From contig JACTAT010000010.1 in the NCBI GenBank assembly GCA_014526335.1, positions 1,903,943 through 1,967,942 on the forward strand: a DNA stretch of 64,000 nucleotides, given 5' to 3'. The stretch comes from Chrysaora quinquecirrha. Its lineage: Eukaryota > Cnidaria > Scyphozoa > Semaeostomeae > Pelagiidae. The number at the start of each line of letters is the position of its first letter. The first letter of the stretch is position 1. The notes beneath the pieces were generated by a model. It was not told where the DNA came from, searched no databases, and saw only the letters and a list, made by a program, of their open reading frames with translations. This document shows, one piece after another, positions 1 to 9,286 of the stretch. The position numbers and the translations under genes were made by a program.

Positions 1-42
1 ATAAAAATTAAAATTGTCTTTTGATATCTTCACAGTTCATTG

Positions 43-1985
43 CTATGAATTATGTCCAGTAAGATAGTCTGGCCGAGTTACTCTTCTACCACTTCTGGTG
101 ACAGTAGGTTTATAGAATTGTAATTGCCTGTGATCAAATCTGGTTTCATCTGAGTCAACGGGTTCTGACTGAGGTTCCGATTGCTTCTGTACAGCTGTTT
201 GAGGGCGGTGCTCTTCTTGGTTAGGTTGAAAAGATACTTCTTGAGTTGGTTGAGATATTGCTTCCTGTTCCGTTGTTGGGTCTGGGAATGAATCATCTTC
301 ATCAACATCATTAAAGGGTTCATTAGTGTGGCGTAAGAACTTTCGATTTCGCCTTAAGATTCTGCCATCTTCTGTTTTCACGTTGTATGATCGGATATTC
401 ACCTGTTCTAGGATGCATCCTTTAGTCCAACGCCCAGTTCGATCGTTCTGTTTAGGCTTGATCCTGACCACACCACCCTTCGTTAATGTGCTGAGTTGTT
501 TTGAACCTCTGTTGAAATACTTTGCCTGCAACTGTTTCCTTTTGTGAAGATTGTCTTGAACTTCAGGTACAATTTCTGGTTTCAGGAGTTTCTTGGACAT
601 TGGAAGCAGGGTTTTAGCTCTTCTGCTGAAGATTCTTTGAAATGGAGAGCTGTCCATTCCTTCTGATGGTGTGTTTCTCCATTCAAGTAGCGCAAGATAA
701 AAATCGGTGCCAGACTCGGCAGCTTTCTTCATAAGCATTTTGGCAGTCTTGACTGCATTCTCTGCCTTGCCGTTACTTTGGGGATATTCTGGAGAGCTAA
801 GTTCGGTAATAAATTCGTATTCCTTACTGAAGTCTTGGAATTCTTTTGAAGCAAATGGCACATTGTCACTCATAAGTTTTTCTGGAATACCGTGAGTAGA
901 GAAGTGTCTCTTTAGCTTCTTCTTGATTTCTCCCGCAGTTTTGTGGAAGAGGCGATCTATCTCGAAGTAATTTGAATAGCAATCCACTGTGACGAGGTAG
1001 TCTTTGTTGTTGAATGTGAGAATATCGGCGGCAATAATTTGCCATGGGTGACTTGGAATTTCTCGTGGAATGAGTGGTTCCTTGGCCTGATTTCTTTGGA
1101 ATGTGTTACAAATGTCACACTTGGATATAAAATCAGTCAGATCTTTATTCATGCCAGGCCAGTAAACTGCTTCTCGTGCTCTCCTAAGGCAGCTCTGTAT
1201 TCCGGTGTGTGCGACATGCAGTTTCTCTCGAATCTTTTTTCGCAGTTTCTCTGGGATTATTGCTCTATTACCCTTGAATATCACATTATCTTGAGCTGCC
1301 AGTTCATCTCTGATGGAAAAATATGGATGAAGACAACCCGGAAGTCTTTGTTTGTCTTCTGGCCATCCACTTAGAATAGTGTGTTTCAATAGCTGCAGAG
1401 TCCTATCACTAGCAGTCTCTCTTTGGATTTCTTTCAATTGGGGCTCTGAGATTGGGAGATGATTTATCATATGAATGGTTTCAAGCTCTGCTTCAGTTTC
1501 TGATTTCGGTCTCTTCTCTGCTGGGAGGTATGCTCGGGACAGTGTATCTGCCAGAACCATGTCTCTGCCAGGCTGATACTTGATTTTAACATCATAAGAT
1601 TGCAGCCTCAGTAAAAGCCTTTGAAGTCTCTTAGGAGCCGATGCTAATGGTTTACTGACGATTGAGACTAGAGGCTTGTGATCTGTCCAAAGAATAACCT
1701 CTCTACCGTATACATAAGTATGGTGATGTTCTACACCAAAGACAAGCGCAAGGAGCTCTTTCTCGATTTGGCTGTAATTTTGTTCTGCAGCAGTTAGTGC
1801 TCTACTTGTATAAGACACTGGGCGACCCTCTTGCATGAGAACAAAGCCAAGGCCTTTTGAGGATGCATCGCCTTGTCCCTCTGTAGGCGTCTTCGGATTA
1901 AAGTATTTGAGGACCGGTGCATCACATAATGCAGCTTTGATGTCAGCAAAGGCCTTATCTTGTAATTCGCCCCACTGCCATGGCG
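43..1985 (-). CDS. pol: Pol fragment: RNase H and integrase
   Basis: The open frame runs beyond the ATG at 1836: the RNase H start (DASSKGLGFVL) is in frame upstream. In order: RNase H core with the TDHKPL motif; the integrase zinc-binding HHCC region (HVAHTG ... CDIC); and the integrase catalytic triad, with D in AADILTF, D in LMSDNVPF and E in PQSNGKAENAV. A basic, acidic and Q/P-rich C-terminal tail ends at 43. RNase H removes the RNA template and integrase inserts the cDNA. This is the best-preserved part of the element, with about 597 codons uninterrupted. Confidence 0.92.
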
Positions 1986-1990
1986 TATCT

Positions 1991-2643
1991 TTATGAGTAA
2001 GACTTCAGAGGTTCACAGGTCTCTGAGAGTTTTGGTAGGAACTTGGCAAGATATTTAACCATGCCAATGAATCTTTGGACACCAGCTACATCACTTGGTG
2101 CTTGCATCTTTTGTATAGCTTCAACCTTTGCTGGGTCTATTTTCAAACCATGTTGGGTTAGGATGTGCCCAATGAAGGAGACTTCTGTGCATTTGAATTT
2201 GAATTTTTCTTTGTTGAGCTTGATGTTTTTCTCTTGGCAGCGCTTTAAGAGAGCAAGCAGATTCTCATCATGGTTTCTAACAGCAGCTTCGTATGTGTCT
2301 CCCTTTCCAGTGATGAGGGCATCATCCGCAACGGCATGTACACCGGATAGTCCTTCAATACACTGGTTAAATTTGCGCTGGAAGTGTTCAGAAGCCGGTT
2401 TAATACCGAAAGGCATCCGGAGGTACCTCCAACGACCCCAGGGTGTCTGAAATGTTGTGAGCATGCTTGACTCTTCATCGAGTTCGATTTGAAGATATCC
2501 TTCTTTCAAGTCAATTTTGCTGAATACTTTGACGCCTTCTAATTCTGGCAAGACATCATCTATCAATGGTAGAGGATAGTGACTTCGCTTCAAAGCTTTG
2601 TTCAGATGTTGTGGGTCAATACAGACACGGAGTTTTCCATTGG
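1991..2643 (-). pseudogene. pol: Pol fragment: reverse transcriptase catalytic core (frameshifted at both ends)
   Basis: The frame contains RSHYPLPLIDDVLPEL, FSKIDLKEGYLQIELDEES, TPWGRWRYLRMPFGIKPASE and the catalytic AVADDALITG (the xxDD box), followed by the thumb region FIGHILTQHGLKIDPAKVEAI. These are the finger, palm and thumb blocks of a Ty3/gypsy reverse transcriptase. The frame stops after EPLKSYS at 1991. The homologous continuation (THKDTPWQWGE) lies in another frame right after it, which indicates a one-base deletion near 2000. Confidence 0.9.
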
Positions 2644-3055
2644 GTTTTCTCGATGACCAGATTTGATACCCAATCCGTCGGACCAGTGACCTTTTCGATG
2701 ACCTGTAGGTGCTCTAATCTCTCGAGTTCCTCTTTGAGCTTAGCTTTGAGGGCAATAGGTACCCGACGAGGTGGCATAACAACAGGGGGCTGTGACTCAT
2801 CAATGTCTAAGTGTAGCTTGCCAGGCATTTTGCCAAGTCCTTCAAAGACAGACCCAAACTGATGTTTTATGTTCTCTATGGTGACTGTAGTATCAGTGGT
2901 GGCTGTCATAACAGTGGCAGTGGCATCAACTTGTTGGACTGGACATTGTAGACCTCTTGATACAGAGCGACTGGAGCTATCTGAGATATTATCATAATTG
3001 ACTGTCAAAGACCCATCTTTTGGGCAGCATTAGCTCTAACAATGGTATATAGTCT
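2616..3055 (-). pseudogene. pol: Pol fragment: protease end and N-terminal reverse transcriptase (frameshifted)
   Basis: The main open stretch (2616-3008) carries a linker with FGSVFEGLGKMPGKLHLDID and PPRRVPIALKAKLKEEL, the conserved entry to Ty3/gypsy reverse transcriptases. It ends with the segment that leads into the KPNGKLRVCIDP motif. That motif is encoded in a different frame from about 2643 leftward, so there is a small indel near 2643. Between about 3006 and 3055 the protease-to-RT linker also switches frame twice. There is no independent start; it is part of one Pol polyprotein. Confidence 0.85.
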
Positions 3056-4265
3056 CCTGCACAACCACAAACCTGACCGTGTACTCACTATTGTTCTTTG
3101 GATTGACCAATTTAAGCCGACAAGTACCAGCTATGGGCAATAAGGCTGTACTGTACATGCGTAGAGAGTTAGTGGATTTTCCAATATTGGTGCCTGGAGG
3201 AACAAATCGTTCTGGGAGAACATTACAAGTTGCACCTGAGTCAAGCTGGAAGGAGACCTGTTTGTCATGAACAATCATTGTGGCAAAAATTTTGTTCTTA
3301 GGAGGAACCTTGGACACGGCATTGATCTCTAAGTTGTTGTCAGGAGAAATTTCAACAATAAGAATTTCTTCATCACTAGAGAGGGTTTCTTCTCTTACAG
3401 TGTGAATCTTTTTAGCAGAAAAGGTATCTCTCTTACCTTGAGATTTAGATGTGGTACATTTTGCTTTAAAGTGGTTTCTCTTGCCACAGCTAGAGCAAAC
3501 TTGGCCATAGGCTGGACAGTAATCCTTGTTTCTTTTATGACTTTGTCCACAAAATTTGCAGTTTGATATGAAAGCTCTGTTATCTTCTCTCTTGGTGTTC
3601 TTTTGTCTGCCAACATAGTGTACCAAAGGATCATCATTGTCAGAAGGACCTGCCATGGCCCTAGCTTGGGCAGTAGTGGTTTCTGCAGCTCTGCATAAGT
3701 CAATGCATTTTGAGAGTGTCAGCTTTGGTTCTTGTAGCAATTTTCGTCTTACTGCATTATTGTGAATTCCACAGACTATTCTGTCACGGATCAATTCATC
3801 ACGGAGAGTGCTAAAGGCACAGGTGGCAGCTAAGGCTCGCAAAGAGGTAGCGTGAGGCTTCAAGGATTCAGTAGGCTCTTGCTTGCGGTTGTTGAATTTG
3901 TATCGTTCATAAATAACATTAGTTTCACCAATACAGTAAGTGTTCCATAAATCGAGAATTTTGGCAATATTTTGACGTTCACTGTCATCCTGATACGGAA
4001 GTGCATTGTGTATGGTGAGAGCTTCAGGGCCAATACAAGTGATGAATGTAGCTACTCGAAAATTATCAGGCTTAGAGATCAAATTTGTGACGGTTTCATA
4101 CGCGTTCCATAGCTGTCGCCACTGTTTCCAATTCTCTGCGAGGTTACCACATAGATTCAGTCTGGGAGGTAGAGGAACATTCGATATGAACGATGAACTC
4201 GCTCCGGTGTGGTCATGAGTAGAGCTAGTAGAAGGGCTAGGCCCATTTTGATCTGGATTCGACAT
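3036..4265 (-). CDS. gag: Gag with zinc knuckle, fused to aspartic protease
   Basis: This is a 409-residue frame starting MSNPDQNG. The N-terminal half is a capsid-like region rich in W and charged residues (NWKQWRQLWNAYE). A cysteine/histidine-rich segment follows, with CKFCGQSHKRNKDYC and then CSSCGKRNHFKAKC, the latter a zinc knuckle of the nucleic-acid-binding type. Near the C-terminus is the retroviral-type aspartic protease active site, LDSGATCNVLP. The frame ends inside the protease domain at a stop that looks like a frameshift, because protease-like sequence resumes in another frame just downstream. The role is particle formation, RNA binding and polyprotein cleavage for the retrotransposon. 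Confidence 0.9.
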   Translation of the reverse strand: MSNPDQNGPSPSTSSTHDHTGASSSFISNVPLPPRLNLCGNLAENWKQWRQLWNAYETVTNLISKPDNFRVATFITCIGPEALTIHNALPYQDDSERQNIAKILDLWNTYCIGETNVIYERYKFNNRKQEPTESLKPHATSLRALAATCAFSTLRDELIRDRIVCGIHNNAVRRKLLQEPKLTLSKCIDLCRAAETTTAQARAMAGPSDNDDPLVHYVGRQKNTKREDNRAFISNCKFCGQSHKRNKDYCPAYGQVCSSCGKRNHFKAKCTTSKSQGKRDTFSAKKIHTVREETLSSDEEILIVEISPDNNLEINAVSKVPPKNKIFATMIVHDKQVSFQLDSGATCNVLPERFVPPGTNIGKSTNSLRMYSTALLPIAGTCRLKLVNPKNNSEYTVRFVVVQETIYHC

Positions 4266-4339
4266 AGTATGTTAAATGGCCTAACGTAAACAAATTTTAG
4301 CAGAATCCTAAGTCTGCGAATATTAATCAATATGTGTTT

Positions 4340-4351
4340 CACCTGACACCA
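4340..4351 (-). promoter_or_regulatory. Minus-strand primer-binding site of the retrotransposon
   Basis: Immediately downstream of the LTR on the minus strand the sequence reads TGGTGTCAGGTG. It begins TGG, the complement of the tRNA CCA tail, as retroelement primer-binding sites do. The priming tRNA is not identified here. Confidence 0.7.
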
Positions 4352-4495
4352 TGTTAAAACTTTGAAGAGACAACAACAAAGATAGAGACTTCATTTATTA
4401 CTTGAGGGATACATCTCTGCATCTCCGTCCTCGTGTATTCAACAACATAACATAACAGCGCATGCGCAACATAAAGATAGGCTGACAACGTCACA
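4352..4495 (-). repeat. 5' LTR of the Ty3/gypsy element (144 bp)
   Basis: Read on the minus strand, the segment begins TGTGACG and ends TTTTAACA, the usual TG...CA termini. A TGG-starting primer-binding site follows directly. It contains an AATAAA signal in its second half and a perfect GCGCATGCGC palindrome at 4458-4467. It is short for an LTR. The outer boundary is inferred from the terminal dinucleotides because the partner LTR is not in the window. Confidence 0.72.
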
Positions 4496-5329
4496 AAAGG
4501 TGTCTCTCGATTCCTCCTATCAGGAGCTTGTACATAAACAGTCTAGGCATACCCGTGTTTCGTCGAATAAGTGCCTTCCCTGGAATAACCACCCCCGGTG
4601 GATTGAACTGCCCATCAGGCTGATCTCAGGCACTATTTTGATACTAGTGCTTGTACAAGCTCTCTTGATTGGAGGAATCAAGAGATACCTTTTGCCAATT
4701 GCTGCAAAACGTAACTTCTGAATATGTTTATTTTTATTGATCTTTAAAGGACCAACCGTATAGCAATATTGGCTTTTTTATTGTAGCCCGTTGGAACACG
4801 AGTTTACTAATAATATTGTTATTAGCTAATTGTGTTTGGCTAGGTATCAATGATTAACTATTTTTAAAAGTTAATGTTGCAATTTCAATGCCATTTGTTG
4901 CTTTCCGAAATTGGCTGATGGTTGGCTAAAGGTAGTTTGATGCTGTAAACGCGTGTACATTTAATCTGCGGATTAGTAGCGATCTTGTCATTTCAGAGAA
5001 GCGTTACAATGAATTAACCTTGATTTGCTATTTTGCTTTCAAATCTACATGTCAGCATTTTGCTTAGAAATTTCTTTGTTATTTCAAGGTTCTATAGTGA
5101 CTGCATCCTGATTAACTGGCTGGTTGGTGAGATTTCTCTACGAACCGATTTTTAAAAGGTTTGTTATCGCCATTTTGATTTTGCTTCGATTTTCTTATAG
5201 TAGTTTCTGTAAGTAGCAATCCTTATTAATGAAATGAAATGAAAAATGAGTAGTCTCAACGGTAAGAAAATAGAATATAGGGTTACTAATATAGTGTTAA
5301 TTGTGCGTAGTTTATACCATTCCGAAGCA
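4496..5329. other. Stretch with no recognised gene
   Basis: AT-rich sequence between the LTR and the SINE. Six-frame reading shows only short frames without recognisable motifs, and no RNA gene. It is probably plain intergenic DNA. Confidence 0.5.
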
Positions 5330-5515
5330 TAGTGACGACTACGAGCTGATGAGGCCGAGCAGTCAAGGTGCTCGGGGCACGATCGGCAGTTGGTTGGTTC
5401 ATATCTCGTCAGGACCACTTTCCACAAGCCTACAGTTAACTCAGCTGTCCATCCTTACGAGATCGATTAGTGAGTACCCAGGGTATTCCTTCTAGAATAT
5501 CAGTCTGGGGGAGCA
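5330..5515 (+). mobile_element. tRNA-derived SINE-like element
   Basis: Contains a Pol III A-box-like segment (GGCCGAGCAGTCAAGG, resembling Leu/Ser tRNAs) around 5353-5368 and a degenerate B-box (GGTTCATATC) near 5395-5404. A non-tRNA body follows. The short minus-strand cysteine-containing frame across it is a shadow. Ends are approximate, and I saw no clear target duplication. Confidence 0.5.
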
Positions 5516-5553
5516 AACTGCTAGTCCACATCTGCTGTGTAAGGAAATAAGGA

Positions 5554-5632
<79 letters not shown>

Positions 5633-5662
5633 GTTGCTTGCTTGCTTGTTTGCTTGCTTGCC
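5554..5662 (+). repeat. (GCTT)n microsatellite
   Basis: About 27 near-perfect copies of a GCTT tetranucleotide, with only occasional substitutions. It is the same motif, on the opposite strand, as the 1.2-kb tract at 44.7-45.8 kb. Confidence 0.97.
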
Positions 5663-6340
5663 AAGTTTGACTAAAAATGTGACTAAAAATTGAATATAGG
5701 GGGTAAAACCTTCTTGTCGGTCCCCGGACGCTGATGACGCTCGCTACACCAATGCTTCTTTGCTTGTTTGCACGATGTCAATAACAGATTTTCAATTGTG
5801 TAACGAACCACTGTTTTATGTTGCGGTCGGGTCCGGGGACTAAGATCCCTGAAGTGCTTTATTTGTCATTTCGCCTTGGCTGTACCAGGCATTAAACTAC
5901 CTATACAATTCAACTACCTAAACAACTACCCATACAAGGCTTAAAAATGCCCTCAGAAGAATAAGCAATATTTGCGGTTTTGGTAATAGAAAGTTTATTT
6001 ATAAATTTAGTACTGCCACAAAGCGTGCTACTAACAGCATAACTAAAAGAGGCTTAATTGACAAGTTAGACTATCTTGGTTCTCATTAAGAGAACATTTG
6101 GTAGTGAAATCTTCATTGATCGACCACATGCTGCAAACTTTTGCTTCGTGTAAAATTCCTGTCGTATTGAAAAGGAACAGAACTCGGTGCCAGTGCATGC
6201 ACATTTTTTTCGAGATATAATGTTTCCTCTTTTAGTTGTTTTCTAATTGGTTATAGCCGTTATTTGGAAAGTAGTTTTATTAATCTTTCTTGCTTAGGTT
6301 GTCTTGCATTATATTTTGAAGGTTGAACAAGGTCTGATCT
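5663..6340. other. Unassigned stretch upstream of the GPCR
   Basis: No open frame with recognisable content. AT-rich; possibly distal 5' flank or 5' UTR intron of the GPCR gene. Nothing decisive is visible. Confidence 0.4.
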
Positions 6341-6341
6341 T

Positions 6342-6531
6342 TGGTCAAAGTTCAAAGTATCACTAGACAACCGGTCAGTCGGAGTGGTATCAGAGTCAAA
6401 GGACAAAGTATTACATGAGAAAAAGTCATTCAAAGTCATATCAGATCATATCAAGGTCAAAGGACAAAGTATCATAGTTGAAAAGGTCACATCTGGATTG
6501 AAAGGTCAGAGTACCAATATCAGAAAGGTCA
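6342..6531 (+). promoter_or_regulatory. Cluster of AGGTCA-like half-sites and DR1-like pairs
   Basis: DR1-like pairs (two hexamers, 1-bp spacing) lie at 6342-6354 (TGGTCAAAGTTCA), 6393-6405 (GAGTCAAAGGACA) and 6454-6466 (AGGTCAAAGGACA). Further AGGTCA hexamers are at 6484, 6503 and 6526. DR1 is the known site type for RXR/HNF4/COUP-TF-class nuclear receptors. The cluster sits just upstream of the GPCR start codon. It could also be a decayed minisatellite that carries the motif by chance, since the local sequence is loosely repetitive. Confidence 0.4.
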
Positions 6532-6575
6532 GAACTCGCATATTCCGTTCTGAAGTAATAAAAAACTGAAAAATT

Positions 6576-7610
6576 ATGACGGGTACTACTGGACATCATA
6601 TCGAGCTACGTGCTTGCTTACAAATAATTGCATTTCTTTTTCTTGGCCTAGCGTCTGCCATCGGCAATATAATCATTAACATTGCTATTTGGAAACTCGG
6701 ACGCAGTCGTATGATCGGACACTATTTCATTTTGAGCCTGTCATGGTCGGATTTGTATCTCGGAATTTTCGTTGTACCGCTCAGCGTTTCAGAACTGCTC
6801 GCCGGAGCGGCAGTTACTACAACAGCTTATTGGTGTAAATTATCCGCTGGACTTGCATTGACGGCAATAATCGGCACATCGTGGAACATCGCTGCAATTT
6901 CAGTTGATAGATTTATCGCTATTTATTATCCGTTCTTTTATCAAGCCAACGTCAAAGCTAAGTCTGTCATGACTGCTATTACTTTCATGTGGATTGGCGT
7001 AATCACGTGGGCATTCCTTCCGGTGATTGGCTGGGCACCAGATTTTAACTATCAACGTGCAAAGCTGACATTGTGCGTTTGGCCGCTCGTTTTGGATAAT
7101 AAATATTTCTCCATAACTTTAGTATCGGTGTTCGTCGCAGTATTCATTGTCACAGTATTACAAACTCTAATTTTTATTGCCGCACGAAAACAATCGCGGA
7201 AAATATGGTCACGGCAAGTTTCCTTCAGCAGGGCAAGAGATCGAAGTATTTTCGTGCGACGGCAGCGTAAAATTACGCGGATGGTCGGTTTCGTCGTTGC
7301 GTTTTTCATGCTGACGTATCTACCGTGGATGATCATTCTTGCAAGGAACATGTTTGCCGGAAATGCGAATCAAATTGCAATCCTTGTTTCCCTGTGTTTC
7401 ATCTATCTAAATTCGGCGGCAAATCCTTGGGTCTATGCCATCACAGATTCAAAAGTGCGATGGGAAATCAAAAAACTTCTAAAGCGTTTGCTACGCCAGC
7501 CAGTGCAAGAACGCTGCCGATTGACGGTAGCCGCGATAGAAGGCGACAATTCGTCATCCGCCAAGAAGAACGCTTTTCCAAATGGAGAGAATAATAACGA
7601 TCAACTTTAA
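6576..7610 (+). CDS. Class A (rhodopsin-like) G protein-coupled receptor, single exon
   Basis: 344 residues with seven hydrophobic segments; a plasma-membrane receptor. Class A landmarks: N31 in GNIIIN (TM1), D59 in LSWSDL (TM2), C87 and C167 for the conserved TM3-ECL2 disulfide, D111-R112-F113 (DRY variant), P250 in FMLTYLP (TM6, lacking the usual CW), and N283-P284-W-V-Y287 (NPxxY) in TM7. A basic helix 8 follows (VRWEIKKLLKRLL). The third intracellular loop is short and basic. Counting back from R112, position 3.32 is alanine, not aspartate, which argues against a biogenic-amine receptor. The TM7 sequence NSAANPWVYA recalls melatonin/adenosine/opsin-like receptors, but the ligand cannot be read from sequence. 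The frame is intact, with the start at the first ATG after an in-frame stop. Intronless GPCR genes are common in invertebrates. Confidence 0.93.
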   Translation: MTGTTGHHIELRACLQIIAFLFLGLASAIGNIIINIAIWKLGRSRMIGHYFILSLSWSDLYLGIFVVPLSVSELLAGAAVTTTAYWCKLSAGLALTAIIGTSWNIAAISVDRFIAIYYPFFYQANVKAKSVMTAITFMWIGVITWAFLPVIGWAPDFNYQRAKLTLCVWPLVLDNKYFSITLVSVFVAVFIVTVLQTLIFIAARKQSRKIWSRQVSFSRARDRSIFVRRQRKITRMVGFVVAFFMLTYLPWMIILARNMFAGNANQIAILVSLCFIYLNSAANPWVYAITDSKVRWEIKKLLKRLLRQPVQERCRLTVAAIEGDNSSSAKKNAFPNGENNNDQL

Positions 7611-7945
7611 TTTCTTTTGAAAAAACTTTTCATTCTATATTATTGTAAATTTGAACGATTTTGTCAGAGAACAGTATATTTGTAGTTGGATGTATTATTT
7701 ATCTATTTATTTATTATAAATTGCTTATTATATTTATTTACTAATTCTATATAATATTTTGCAGATAGAATTTTGTAGATTTTGTAGCTAATAATTTCCA
7801 TCGCACATTTCTAGATGTCCCAAAAATGTCTTCAAGGAATTTATCTTAAATTTCAGTAGTTCGCCCTAATCCTAACACTTTAAAACACCCATTTTGTGTA
7901 TCTACCTTCAAAAACACTTATTTATAGTGTTATTTTCCAAATTTT
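7611..7945. other. 3' flank of the GPCR gene
   Basis: AT-rich with several AATAAA/ATTTATT-like signals around 7700-7760; probably 3' UTR and the polyadenylation region. No other gene is seen. It ends where the first diverged satellite monomer becomes recognisable. Confidence 0.45.
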
Positions 7946-8806
7946 CCAAAATTACTTAGTAAAACCTACCAAATAACCCCTGAATTGGCTCTAGGGGGTA
8001 AATAAAGTGCTTTTCTATGAAAATGGATCCATTTTGGAAGGAAAAATTTCCACCCGAAAATGTCCAAAATAGCAAGTCTATAGCCTTGCCAAATGGCCGA
8101 AAATCGGGCAAAATCAGGGGTTTTGAAAAATCCCTTTTTTCTTCAAAAATAAATAGCAAAACCTGCCAAATACCCCTGAATAGGTTCTTGGGAGTAAATA
8201 AAGTGCTTTTCTATGAAAATGGATCCAATTTTTAATAAAAAGTTTTCACCCAAAAATCGCCAAAAAGGCAAGTCTATAGCCTTGCCAAATGGCCGAAAAT
8301 CGGGCAAAATCAGGGTTTTGAAAAATCCCTTTTTGCTTCAAAAATAAATAGCAAAACCTGCTAAATACCCCCTGAATATGTTCTAGGAGGTAAATAAAGT
8401 GCTTTTCTATGAACATGGATCCATTTTTTAATAAAAAGTTTTCACCCAAAAATCGCCAAAAAGGCAAGTCTATAGCCTTGCCAAATGGCCGAAAATCGGG
8501 CAAAATCAGGGTTTTGAAAAATCCCTTTTTTCTTCAAAAATAAATAGCAAAACCTGCTAAATACCCCCTGAATATGTTCTAGGAGGTAAATAAAGTGCTT
8601 TTCTATGAACATGGATCCATTTTTTAATAAAAAGTTTTCACCCAAAAATCGCCAAAAAGGCAAGTCTATAGCCTTGCCAAATTGCCGAAAATCGGGCAAA
8701 ATCAGGGATTTTGAAAAATCCCTTTTTGCTTCAAAAATAAATAGCAAAACCTGCCAAATACCCCCTGAATATGTTCTATGGGGTAAATAAAGTGCTTTTG
8801 TAAAAC
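7946..8806 (+). repeat. 196-bp satellite array, left segment (about 4.4 units, diverged edge)
   Basis: Monomer landmarks recur every 196 bp (GTGCTTTTCTAT at 8007, 8203 and onward). The outermost partial unit (7946-8006) is divergent: it reads AGTAAAACCTACC where core units read AGCAAAACCTGCC. The segment ends abruptly at GTGCTTTTG, where a 0.48-kb non-satellite sequence begins. Confidence 0.95.
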
Positions 8807-9286
8807 TAGCGTGTTTTACAGATTAAGATGAACAAGGATTCAACCAATAATTTTGTCCTCATGTAAATAAAATGAATCACTCTTACGTATAAATGTATAA
8901 ATAAACGTAAACGGTAAAAAGACTAATCAACTTGATAAAACCCAGCGTTCTTATTTAACAATCTTCGATCTCTAAAGCTTCTGACAGACACAGCAAATTC
9001 GCTAGAAAATTCAGCGGAAAACCCCAGTACACAACTTGAATCGACAACAGCAAAAACACGACTGAGGGTAACCAAGATGACAACAATTGAAAACACACTG
9101 AAGACACACCTAATGACGCAACTGGGATTATGACAAATGGCAAGATGGTGATGACCAAATGAAATGACAATAGGACATAGAATACAGTTGACAAGGTGAT
9201 GATAAACAAACTGAATGAAAAAACAAGAAAAACAAGTTGACAAACATCACGAACACAATCAAGAAAAACCTGTCGCTTAACACTTT
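8807..9286. mobile_element. 0.48-kb insertion inside the satellite array
   Basis: Non-satellite sequence. The array leaves at GTGCTTTTG and resumes at CACTTTTCTATC, which is the same monomer phase, so this is an insertion rather than a rearranged end. The insert has no convincing open frame; the two minus-strand frames within it are overlapping shadows. CTTTT is present at both junctions and may be a target duplication, but the monomer itself contains it, so the evidence is weak. Confidence 0.55.

Larger units (their letters stand above)
1..4495 (-). mobile_element. Ty3/gypsy LTR retrotransposon, 3' end outside the window
   Basis: Read on the minus strand, the order is 5' LTR (4352-4495), primer-binding site, gag with CCHC-type zinc fingers, aspartic protease, reverse transcriptase, RNase H, and integrase ending at 43. 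Reverse transcriptase before integrase is the Ty3/gypsy order. The pol polyprotein is broken by frameshifts near 2000, near 2643 and twice between about 3006 and 3055, so this copy cannot make an intact Gag-Pol as sequenced. The 3' LTR would lie left of base 1, so the target duplication cannot be tested. The element type is certain; the exact clade is not. Confidence 0.93.

Noticed and set aside
5164..5427. 87-codon minus-strand frame with several cysteines
   Set aside because: It lies over the tRNA-derived SINE and reads its antisense.
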